A stretch of 64,000 nt of DNA, taken from assembly GCF_024437655.1 (NCBI RefSeq), contig NZ_JANBVF010000006.1:221669-285668 (forward strand). Direction: 5' to 3'. This document shows positions 20,815 through 28,471 of the stretch, piece by piece. The stretch comes from Chitinolyticbacter albus. GTDB taxonomy: Bacteria; Pseudomonadota; Gammaproteobacteria; Burkholderiales; Chitinibacteraceae. Under the pieces are notes generated by a model, which saw only the letters and a program-made list of their open reading frames with translations, made no database searches and was not told where the DNA came from. The stretch's first letter is position 1; each line of letters begins with the position of its first letter. The translations under genes and the position numbers were made by a program.

Positions 20815-21331
20815 GTGCGCTCCTTGTGGGAAAACCCCGACATGCCACCTTGTAGGTTTCATGCAAGGACAGCCGGATATCTTGTCGCAGGAAGCCCGCA
20901 ATCACAAGCCGTCGCGAGGCGCGCGGCAACGCCGGCACAGCATGCGCCGCACCAGGGCCTGGGTGGCCCAAGGTAGCGGCCATGCAACCCCTTTCAACAG
21001 GCTGGATACATATTGTCATCGCAACAAATACCAGTCACTTGCAAGCGCTCGTCCAGCCTATCACCGTTCGTCGACAGCCAAACGGCGTCACTGAATTACA
21101 TAAACAAACAATTTAACTATTTGATTTTATTAATTATATTTCAAGATCGTAAGGTATTGACACTATACACCCACATGACAGAACATCCGTCTTGCATGCA
21201 AAGGCGTTCGCGATGCTTGCCATCGCGCCGCCAAATGCCGTGTTCAGATACCCTAACTGGTATTAGCTGCAGCATATAAAAATGGCGGTTCGCCACATGC
21301 ACCGAACCGAAACAGGATGGAGACCTTGTTT
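20815..21331. promoter_or_regulatory. Chitinase upstream region, AT-rich with a symmetric operator-like site
   Basis: The stretch 21085-21170 is strikingly AT-rich against a GC-rich background, suggesting a bent promoter or a regulator-binding zone. ATACC-N6-GGTAT (21248-21263) is a perfect inverted repeat. TATAAA lies at 21275-21280, about 50 bases before the chitinase start, and TTGACA near 21157. No exact start site can be fixed. Confidence 0.45.
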
Positions 21332-23362
21332 ATGTCACAACGTAATCGTTTCGTGCTGGCTGCGCTGCCCGCCGCGCTGCTGGCCGTCCACGCTTTTGCC
21401 GCATCGCCGGCATGGCAGGAAGGCAACACCTACGCTGCCGGCACTACCGTCAGCTACAACGGCAATGAATATCAGGCCCTGGTGACCCACACCGCCTATG
21501 TTGGTGCCAACTGGAACCCGGCTTCGACGCCCACGCTGTGGAAGCTGGCTGGCGCATCGACCGGCACGCCGACCCCGGCTCCGGTCGCTACCCCGACTCC
21601 GGGGCCGGTTGCCACGCCGACCCCGAACCAGCCGACCGCCACGCCGGCACCCGTTGGTCAATACCCGGCCTGGAACGCCAGCACCGCCTACACCGGCGGC
21701 CAGCGCGTGATCTTCGAAAACGCCGTATACGAAGCCAAGTGGTGGACCCAGGGTGACAATCCTGGCCAGTCCGGCGAATGGGGCGTGTGGAAGAAGGTGG
21801 CCGTGTCCGGCCCGACACCGACGCCGACCGTTACGCCCACCAGCACCACACCGACGGTCACCCCGACTGGTGTCGTGACCCCGACGCTTACTCCGACGCC
21901 GACCGTCACTCCGACCGCTGTCGTGACCCCGACAGTGACCCCGACTCCGATCGTGACCGTTACCCCGACCGTGACGCCGACCCCGACCACCGGCGGCCCG
22001 ACCCCGCCGCCGATCGCCGGCGCGCAAGTCGGTGCCTACTTCGCCCAGTGGGGCGTGTACGGCCGCGGCTATCAGGTCAAGCACATCGACACCAGCGGCA
22101 CCGCCGCCAAGCTGACCTTCATCAACTACGCCTTCGGCAACCTCTACCAGAAGAACGGCGGTTACGAGTGCGGCCTAGTGAACAAGCTCGAGCCGGGCGC
22201 CACCAATGCGAACGATCCGCAAGCCGGCACCGGCGGTGATTCGTGGGCCGACTACCAGCGTGGCCTGAGCGCTGCCGACTCGGTGGACGGCGTGGCTGAC
22301 CTGTGGGGCTGGCCGCAATGGGACGACCCACGCAACGGCGTGTCCGGTCCGCTCAAGGGTAACTTCAACCAGCTGAAGAAGCTGAAGGCCAAGTACCCGA
22401 ACGTGAAGGTCTACATCTCGCTGGGCGGCTGGACCTGGTCCAAGTGGTTCTCCGCTGCCGCCAAGACCGACGCGCTGCGCAAGCAATTGGTCCGTTCTTG
22501 CATCGACGTGTACATCAAGGGCAACGTGCCGTTCGACGCTGGCTCCAACGCCGGTGGCCCGGGCACTGCAGCCGGCGTGTTCGATGGCATCGACATCGAC
22601 TGGGAATTCCCGGGCGTGATCGGCCAGCCGTACAACACCGTTGCACCGGAAGACAAGCAGAACTTCACGCTGTTGCTCAAAGAATTCCGTGAGCAACTCG
22701 ACGCGATCGGCGCCACCAACAGCGCCAACTATGGTCTGACCGTCGCCATTGGCGCCGGCAAGGACAAGATCGACATGACCGTTCCAGGTGAGTACAGCAA
22801 GTACCTCAACTGGATCAACGTGATGAACTACGACTACAACGGCGCGTGGGCGGCTCAAGGCCCGACCGACTTCCAGGCCCACCTGTATGTCGATCCGAGC
22901 AACCCGCAGTACATCGATTCGAAGACCGGCAACCGTAGCCTGGTGTCGTACTACAACACCGACGACTCGATCAAGCAGCTGCTGGCTGCTGGCGTACCGG
23001 GCAAGAAGCTACTGGTTGGTCTGCCGTTCTACGGCCGTGGCTGGACCGGCGTTGCTGCCGGCCCGAACGGTGATGGCCTCTACCAGTCCGCAACCGGTGG
23101 TGCCAAGGGCACGTACGAAACCGGTATCGAGGACTACAAGGTGCTGAAGAACGCAGCTGGCACCGTCCGCTATCACCCGGTGACCAAGCAGTCGTGGAAA
23201 TACGACGGCAGCAACTGGTGGTCGTATGACACCCCGGCCGACATCGCGCTCAAGGTGAACTACGTCAAGGCTAACAGCCTGGGCGGCGTGTTCAGCTGGT
23301 CGCTCGATGGCGATACCGCAAATGGTGAACTTGCCACCGAGATGGCCAAGGTTCGCCAGTAA
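21332..23362 (+). CDS. Secreted GH18 chitinase with two CBM5/12 chitin-binding modules
   Basis: A 676-residue exported enzyme that hydrolyses chitin to chitobiose. It has a signal peptide ending near residue 24 (AFAASPA), CBM5/12 module 1 (about 26-73; WQEGNTYAAGTTVSYNGNEYQA), a short Pro-Thr linker, CBM5/12 module 2 (about 112-157; YTGGQRVIFENAVYEAKWWTQGDNP), a long PTVTPT linker (160-230), and a GH18 TIM barrel (232-676). The catalytic motif DGIDIDWE lies at 418-425 with Glu425 as the acid; SLGGWTWSKWFS and MNYDYNGAW also fit bacterial chitinases of the ChiA/ChiC type. Start at the ATG at 21332, with GGAGA eight bases before it; an ATG at 21317 overlaps that site. It has its own terminator. 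Confidence 0.95.
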   Translation: MSQRNRFVLAALPAALLAVHAFAASPAWQEGNTYAAGTTVSYNGNEYQALVTHTAYVGANWNPASTPTLWKLAGASTGTPTPAPVATPTPGPVATPTPNQPTATPAPVGQYPAWNASTAYTGGQRVIFENAVYEAKWWTQGDNPGQSGEWGVWKKVAVSGPTPTPTVTPTSTTPTVTPTGVVTPTLTPTPTVTPTAVVTPTVTPTPIVTVTPTVTPTPTTGGPTPPPIAGAQVGAYFAQWGVYGRGYQVKHIDTSGTAAKLTFINYAFGNLYQKNGGYECGLVNKLEPGATNANDPQAGTGGDSWADYQRGLSAADSVDGVADLWGWPQWDDPRNGVSGPLKGNFNQLKKLKAKYPNVKVYISLGGWTWSKWFSAAAKTDALRKQLVRSCIDVYIKGNVPFDAGSNAGGPGTAAGVFDGIDIDWEFPGVIGQPYNTVAPEDKQNFTLLLKEFREQLDAIGATNSANYGLTVAIGAGKDKIDMTVPGEYSKYLNWINVMNYDYNGAWAAQGPTDFQAHLYVDPSNPQYIDSKTGNRSLVSYYNTDDSIKQLLAAGVPGKKLLVGLPFYGRGWTGVAAGPNGDGLYQSATGGAKGTYETGIEDYKVLKNAAGTVRYHPVTKQSWKYDGSNWWSYDTPADIALKVNYVKANSLGGVFSWSLDGDTANGELATEMAKVRQ

Positions 23363-23411
23363 CAGACCTCTTGGAAAGATTTGCGCATCCACACTCTCCG
23401 CGCAAACACTC

Positions 23412-23440
23412 GCCCCTGCCGCAAGGCAGGGGCTTTTTTT
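23412..23440 (+). terminator. Intrinsic terminator of the chitinase gene
   Basis: Perfect 9-base stem GCCCCTGCC / GGCAGGGGC with a GCAA tetraloop, followed by seven Ts. It is among the clearest terminators in the window. Confidence 0.92.
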
Positions 23441-23509
23441 CGCTATGATCGCCACTTCAACGCTTGGCGGTCGGCAAGACCGGCCCGTCATCTGCCCGAC
23501 CTTCAATAG

Positions 23510-23923
23510 ATGAACTTCCTGATCCTGATGCTGATCGTCTCCTCACCGGTCCTCACACTGACCGTGTGGCAGATCATTCGTGACCTGCACGGCAAACGCC
23601 GCAACTGGGAGGGGAACTGCTACCGCTGTGGCGAGGCCTGCCACCCGGCGGTCAAGGTCCATCATTCCAAAGGCAATCGTTTCCTCTACTGCGGCCAGTG
23701 CGCATGGCGGCAGCGATGCTATTCGCTGATAAGCACGGTAGTCATGATGGTCAGTGTCGGGTTCATCCTGATCGGGATGAACCGGCCTCCCTTTCACGCA
23801 GAAGCCAGCAACGGCATGCTGATCGGCGCAGTGGCCTTGTTCGCGCTGGCCGGCGCACTCGCGATTGCCCATTTGCGCGAATCCAGGCGCAGGCGATTCA
23901 CCTGTCGCGACAACACACGCTGA
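23510..23923 (+). CDS. Hypothetical membrane protein with a CxxC pair
   Basis: 137 residues. An N-terminal hydrophobic segment (FLILMLIVSSPVLTLTVW) is followed by a polar loop with CYRCGEAC and YCGQCAW, which looks like a small zinc-ribbon or redox site. Two more hydrophobic segments follow and then a basic tail. I do not recognise the family. It lies after the chitinase terminator, so it is a separate unit. The coding frame is plausible but unsupported by a strong ribosome-binding site. Confidence 0.55.
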   Translation: MNFLILMLIVSSPVLTLTVWQIIRDLHGKRRNWEGNCYRCGEACHPAVKVHHSKGNRFLYCGQCAWRQRCYSLISTVVMMVSVGFILIGMNRPPFHAEASNGMLIGAVALFALAGALAIAHLRESRRRRFTCRDNTR

Positions 23924-23966
23924 GTGCGGCAGCGCCGTGACAGCACGACGCTGATCACGCCATGCG

Positions 23967-24674
23967 CTAGCGGCAGGCGGCCTCAATGAGCTGGGCACCG
24001 CGCAACTGGCGGTTGCTGCGCTCGAGTTGAGCGCGTTGCGCCTCGGTCACGTCGCTCAGCAGGAAGCTGGCCGGGCGCAACGTGTCGTCGCGCTCGCGCA
24101 GCACAGCCGAGCGCACGCCCTTGTCCTTCAACATGGCCAGGCGCCGCTCCGCCGCTTCGCGCGTCGAATACACGCCCAGCGATACGGCGTTCTGCCAGCG
24201 CCCGCCATTATTGACGACGAAATAATCGTCGATGCCCAGCCCCTGCAGCTCCTCCGCCTTGCGCCGCGCGGTTTCCTCGTCGGCCAGCGGCGGAACATAG
24301 ACCCAGACCTTGGCCTGCTCGGCGCTTTGCAAGGTGCGCGAGGCGATATGCAGCGCAGCCATCCGCGCGGCAGCGATCACCGCCTGCTCGGGCGACGGCA
24401 CGGTCCAACGCAAACAGACCGCCGCCTGCGGCATGCCCGTCGGCGTGATCGCCGCGACGGCTGAGGCCGTAGCGGCTTGGGCCACATCGCTTGCCGTGCC
24501 CGGGCTCGGCGCCACGGTTGGTGCCGGTGTGATCGTGGACGCATCGACGACGCGCAGGCGATCGGCATTTACTTCGGCCGGTAGCTCCTGCGTACTGCCT
24601 TGCTCCGGCACCCACTGGCTGTAGGCATAAAAACCCGCGTTGGCGAGTACAAGCAGCACGAGCAGCCATTTCAT
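23967..24674 (-). CDS. SPOR-domain membrane-anchored protein
   Basis: 235 residues. An N-terminal anchor MKWLLVLLVLANAGFYAY is followed by a low-complexity Ala/Pro/Thr stretch and a C-terminal SPOR-like repeat region (AAALHIASRTLQSAEQAKVWVYVPPL...NAVSLGVYSTREAAERRLAMLKDKGV). SPOR domains bind denuded peptidoglycan at the division site. It is last in an operon with coaX and birA, overlapping coaX by four bases (ATGA). The same birA-coaX-SPOR order is common in betaproteobacteria (established pattern from memory). Its role is inferred. Confidence 0.8.
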   Translation of the reverse strand: MKWLLVLLVLANAGFYAYSQWVPEQGSTQELPAEVNADRLRVVDASTITPAPTVAPSPGTASDVAQAATASAVAAITPTGMPQAAVCLRWTVPSPEQAVIAAARMAALHIASRTLQSAEQAKVWVYVPPLADEETARRKAEELQGLGIDDYFVVNNGGRWQNAVSLGVYSTREAAERRLAMLKDKGVRSAVLRERDDTLRPASFLLSDVTEAQRAQLERSNRQLRGAQLIEAACR

Positions 24675-25417
24675 GGCCGGACATCTCCATTGAAAGCCAG
24701 CGCCGCCAGTCCGCGCAGCGCCAGATGATCGATCAGACGACACGGCGCCCCCAGGTGGGGCACAAGCAGTGCCGCATCGCCGCCGGAGATTAGCACCAAA
24801 GGCTCCTCGCCGCGTGCCTGCAGCCGGTCGAACATCGCCGTGATACTGCCGGCCAGCGCCGTGAGCACGCCGGTCTCGATCGCATCCTCGGTCGAGGTGG
24901 GAAAATCATGGAAACGGCCACTGGTATCGGGCAGGCGCGCGGTGCCGACGGCGAGTGCCGACTTCATCATCCGGTACCCCGGCAGGATCATGCCGCCCAG
25001 AAAGCAGCCATCCGCGGTCAAGGCATCGACGGTGAGCGCGGTGCCGGCACTGGCGATGACCAGCGCCTGGTCGGGATGGGCCCGGCGCGCACCCAACACC
25101 GCTGCCCAGCGATCGGGGCCTTGCTGTTCCAGCTTCCGGTAGCGGTTGCTCACGCCCAGCGCTTCACGCCCGACGCGCAGCCAATCTATCCTCACGCCCC
25201 AGCTTGCGTGGCAGAAGGCTTCGAGTTCGCGCATTGTCACTTCGGCCCCGACGCTGCAAGCCTGCACCTGCCGCGGCACGGCCAGCGCGCGCCACTCGGC
25301 AAACAAGGCGGGCAAGCCTGCCGGATCGGCGCTGCCCTGTGCCGACCATGCATCCGCCGAATCCGCCAGCGCCCATTTCAGCCGGGTATTGCCCAGATCG
25401 ATCAACAGCACGCTCAT
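24671..25417 (-). CDS. coaX: Type III pantothenate kinase
   Basis: A 248-residue ASKHA-fold kinase that performs the first step of coenzyme A synthesis, phosphorylating pantothenate. The N terminus MSVLLIDLGNTRLKWAL contains the phosphate-binding DLGNTRLKW motif. Later motifs are GPDRWAAVLGAR, VIASAGTALTVDAL with the second phosphate loop, and GGMILPGYRMM. Its start overlaps the birA stop by four bases, which fixes the ATG at 25417; a 51-residue in-frame extension upstream is inside birA. Members of this type are not inhibited by coenzyme A. Confidence 0.93.
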   Translation of the reverse strand: MSVLLIDLGNTRLKWALADSADAWSAQGSADPAGLPALFAEWRALAVPRQVQACSVGAEVTMRELEAFCHASWGVRIDWLRVGREALGVSNRYRKLEQQGPDRWAAVLGARRAHPDQALVIASAGTALTVDALTADGCFLGGMILPGYRMMKSALAVGTARLPDTSGRFHDFPTSTEDAIETGVLTALAGSITAMFDRLQARGEEPLVLISGGDAALLVPHLGAPCRLIDHLALRGLAALAFNGDVRP

Positions 25418-26373
25418 GCCGACACCCTCAGGCTGAGATCGCCGCTGTGGATGATCTCGTCGCGCTCCCCGGCACGAAAGCGCAGCGCGCCGTCGTCGGT
25501 CACGCCCATGGCACGCCCTTCGCGCGCCTGGCCATCGGCAGCGATCAGCCGCACCGCCTGCCCTTGCCACGCATGGCGGGCCTCCCAGCGTCCGCGAAAA
25601 TCGGCAAAGCCATGTGAGGAAAAACCGTCCAACCCTTGCTCGAGCGCCGCCAGCAGCCGCGCCAGCAAGATATTGCGATCAACATTGAGGCCATGCTCGG
25701 CCATGCCGCCCACGCGTTGCCCCTCGACCGTGGGCGCGCGCAGGTTGAGGCCGATGCCGATCACCGCACACACCGGCCCCATGGCATCACCCGCGATTTC
25801 GATCAGGATGCCGCCCGCCTTGGCATGGCCGGCAGCGTCCGGCAACAGCAGGTCGTTGGGCCATTTGAGCGCGACATCGGCAACACCGGCCTCGGCCACC
25901 GTCTCGGCGACGATCACCCCCACCGCCAGCGGCAGGCCCGCCAGCGTGGCCGCGCCCCCTGGGAACTGCCAGCACAGCGAAAACATCAGCGAGCCACCCA
26001 GCTGGCCCTGCCAGCGCCGGCCCAGGCGGCCCCGGCCACCGTCCTGCCATTCGGCAGCCATCACCCGGCCATGTCGGGGCTCGGTCAGCAAGCGGCGGTT
26101 GGTGGAATCGGTACGCTGGTGGATTTCGACGGCAAGCACACTCGCAGCAGGCAAGGCGGCGCGCACCACCTGCTCGTCCAGCCATTCGAGCGGCTCGCAC
26201 AGACGATAGCCGACACCGTGCCTGCGCTCGATCGCGACGCCGTACTGCTCGGCTTCGGCCAGCGCAGTGGACACCGAGGCGCGGGACAGCGCGAGTTGTT
26301 CGGCGATCTGCTCGCCGGAAGTGGAATGGTCGACGCTGAGGCGCCGCAGACAGGCCAAGGTATGCACGGACAT
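25414..26373 (-). CDS. birA: Bifunctional biotin-[acetyl-CoA-carboxylase] ligase / biotin operon repressor
   Basis: 319 residues. The N-terminal winged-helix domain has TSGEQIAEQLALSRASVSTALAEAEQYGVAIERRHGVGYRL. The central ligase domain has TDSTNRRLL, GRGRLGRRW (the biotinyl-adenylate loop), the catalytic-face KWPNDLLL and GIGLNLR. A short C-terminal SH3-like domain follows with GQAREGRAMGVTDDGALRF. It attaches biotin to acetyl-CoA carboxylase and, as the DNA-binding part suggests, may repress biotin genes. The start is the ATG at 26373. First gene of the birA-coaX-SPOR operon. Confidence 0.94.
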   Translation of the reverse strand: MSVHTLACLRRLSVDHSTSGEQIAEQLALSRASVSTALAEAEQYGVAIERRHGVGYRLCEPLEWLDEQVVRAALPAASVLAVEIHQRTDSTNRRLLTEPRHGRVMAAEWQDGGRGRLGRRWQGQLGGSLMFSLCWQFPGGAATLAGLPLAVGVIVAETVAEAGVADVALKWPNDLLLPDAAGHAKAGGILIEIAGDAMGPVCAVIGIGLNLRAPTVEGQRVGGMAEHGLNVDRNILLARLLAALEQGLDGFSSHGFADFRGRWEARHAWQGQAVRLIAADGQAREGRAMGVTDDGALRFRAGERDEIIHSGDLSLRVSA

Positions 26374-26472
26374 GATGGCCGCGATTTTAGCCCGGATAGC
26401 GCACGCCGGCATGAATGGCGCGCAGCGACCGCCGTGTAGTCGTCATGCACGCCACGCTCACGCGCGCATAGG

Positions 26473-27030
26473 CTAGTCGCTGGCGGCTTCGTCCGCGCCC
26501 GTGGTTTCGATTACATGGTTCTGGTTGGTGTAAATGCAGATGTCGCCGGCGATCTCCAGCGCCTTTTTCACCACCGCTTCGGGGGCGAGCGTGGTGTTGT
26601 CGAGCAGCGCCTTGGCGGCCGCCTGCGCATAAGCGCCGCCGGAGCCGATGGCGGCGATGCCGTGTTCGGGCTCGAGCACGTCGCCGTTGCCGGTGATCAC
26701 CAGCGTGGCGGTCTCGTCGGCGACAATAAGCATCGCCTCCAGCCGGCGCAGCATGCGGTCGGTGCGCCAATCCTTGGCGAGCTCGACGGCGGATTTGGTC
26801 AGATGGCCCTGGTGTTTTTCCAGCTTGGCCTCGAAGCGCTCGAACAGCGTGAACGCATCGGCGGTGCCGCCGGCAAAGCCGACGATGACCTGGTCGTGGT
26901 AGAGCTTGCGCACCTTGCGCGCGGTGCCCTTGATCACCACGTTGCCCAGCGTGACCTGGCCGTCGCCGCCCACGGCGACATGGCGGCCGCGGCGGACCGA
27001 AACGATGGTGGTGCCGTCAAATTGCTGCAT
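26473..27030 (-). CDS. hslV: HslV peptidase subunit of the HslUV (ClpYQ) protease
   Basis: A 185-residue Ntn-hydrolase. It begins [29 protein letters not shown], in which the first Thr of TTIVSVRR becomes the N-terminal nucleophile after trimming, and [30 protein letters not shown] and [14 protein letters not shown] are typical. It forms a double hexamer with the ATPase HslU. GAGG precedes the ATG. No hslU follows it: the next gene downstream is birA, so the usual hslV-hslU pair is split or inverted elsewhere. Confidence 0.95.
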   Translation of the reverse strand: MQQFDGTTIVSVRRGRHVAVGGDGQVTLGNVVIKGTARKVRKLYHDQVIVGFAGGTADAFTLFERFEAKLEKHQGHLTKSAVELAKDWRTDRMLRRLEAMLIVADETATLVITGNGDVLEPEHGIAAIGSGGAYAQAAAKALLDNTTLAPEAVVKKALEIAGDICIYTNQNHVIETTGADEAASD

Positions 27031-27101
27031 GGGACTGCCTCGTTGAACGATAGCGGGCAGTTGGGGGCGAAGCGGCGCGGTTCAAGGCGCCGTGCCGGCA
27101 A

Positions 27102-28304
27102 TCAATGCCGCTGGTAGGCCGGACGAATCTCGACCAGCTCGCTGATGCCCAGCAGATGCATCAGGCCGGCGACAAGTTCGTTGGGCTCGTGCAGCACCAG
27201 CGTGCGCCCCTGCTGGATCAGTTCCATGCACAGATTCAGCAACTGGCCCGCCGTCTCGAAATCGACGCGGCGCACCGCGCGCAGATCGAGCACCGGCTTG
27301 GGATGCTGGTTGGCGAACTCGCGGATGGCAGCAAGCTCGGCCGACGCGCCGCCGAGCAGCTCTCCGGACAACACCAGCTGATCCGGCGAGGACGGGCTTG
27401 GCGCCGGGCTCACCGGCAGGGCCGCCGCGGCCGCGGCCTTCTGCTCCGGGCTGGGCGCGAGCTTATCATCCCACGACGGCGGCGAGACTTCGAACGTCAC
27501 CGCGTAGACGATGGCCAGGTTGTCAAACCCGTCCTGGTCGCCCGTGCTCTGCAGCACTTCCATCAACAGCAGCCAGAACGGCGCCTCCATTGGCACCTTG
27601 CGGCCCGGCTCGATCTTGCTCTTGAGCAGCTCGATAAAGCGCTCCGCGCCAAGGATCTGCATTTTCGCCTTGGCCTTGCGCGCGCGCGCCCAGGCAGCCA
27701 GAAACTCGGCAGCGGCCAGGCTCTCGATTTCCGTCACCTTGCTGAAATCGACACGTACCACACCGCCGTCGGCACAGGCCTTCACCAACTTGGCCGCCTC
27801 GGCATCGGCGCCGTCCGAGCGCAGCGCGGGCCCGAAAGCGACATAGGCGCTGCCCGGCGTACCGGCCGGCACGATGCTGCTCTTGGGCAGTTCGCGCCAG
27901 GCCGGCGGCGAGATCTCGAATTCGACGACGAACTGCAGCGCCAGATCGTCGAACGCCTTGCGATCGCCCAGTTGCTGGTAGAGCTCGAACAGCAGCAGCC
28001 AGGTTTCATGTCGCCGCATGCCGATCACGCCCGGCAGCGTGGCCTTCAGCGCCATCACCGCAGCCTCGCCCTGCTTGTTGGCATACAGCACCACGGCCTG
28101 CTCTTCGTCCGGCGTCAGGTGCGCGCCCACGTCCTCGACCTCGATCGAGAGCTCGCTCAGGTTGTAGGCGGAGCTATCGGGCGTCTTCGGCGCTTCGGCC
28201 TTGGCTGGGGCCGATTGCGGCGCAGGCTGCCCCGGCTTGGCGGCCGGTTGCTGCAGCTCGGGCTTTTCAGGCTCGTTGTCTTTCTTGCGGAATAAGGAGA
28301 ACAC
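27102..28304 (-). CDS. STAS-domain protein with an internal repeat
   Basis: 400 residues, cytoplasmic, no signal peptide. A charged/Pro-Ala N terminus is followed by two copies of a helix-rich unit (LLLFELYQQLGDRKAFDDLALQFVVEFEISPPAWRE and LLLMEVLQSTGDQDGFDNLAIVYAVTFEVSPPSWDD). Each is followed by a STAS-like segment (VVRVDFSKVTEIESLAAAEFLAAW and PVLDLRAVRRVDFETAGQLLNLCMEL). STAS domains bind nucleotides or relay partner-switch signals. The function is unknown. The start is a GTG at 28304 with GGAG six bases upstream. hslV follows 72 bases downstream, perhaps in one transcript. Confidence 0.75.
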   Translation of the reverse strand: MFSLFRKKDNEPEKPELQQPAAKPGQPAPQSAPAKAEAPKTPDSSAYNLSELSIEVEDVGAHLTPDEEQAVVLYANKQGEAAVMALKATLPGVIGMRRHETWLLLFELYQQLGDRKAFDDLALQFVVEFEISPPAWRELPKSSIVPAGTPGSAYVAFGPALRSDGADAEAAKLVKACADGGVVRVDFSKVTEIESLAAAEFLAAWARARKAKAKMQILGAERFIELLKSKIEPGRKVPMEAPFWLLLMEVLQSTGDQDGFDNLAIVYAVTFEVSPPSWDDKLAPSPEQKAAAAAALPVSPAPSPSSPDQLVLSGELLGGASAELAAIREFANQHPKPVLDLRAVRRVDFETAGQLLNLCMELIQQGRTLVLHEPNELVAGLMHLLGISELVEIRPAYQRH

Positions 28305-28471
28305 GGTGGACTCCGGCGCGCAGATGGCGGCGCCGCTTCAAGTTGACGGTTTCCCGTAATTGTAAGTCGTTTGCTCGCAACATCCTAGTCGCGAACATTG
28401 CTGTCGGCCTTGCTGGAGCCTGCAGCAGGCATGGGCTTGGCTAAACTGGGCATGAATAACAGGAACTATTG

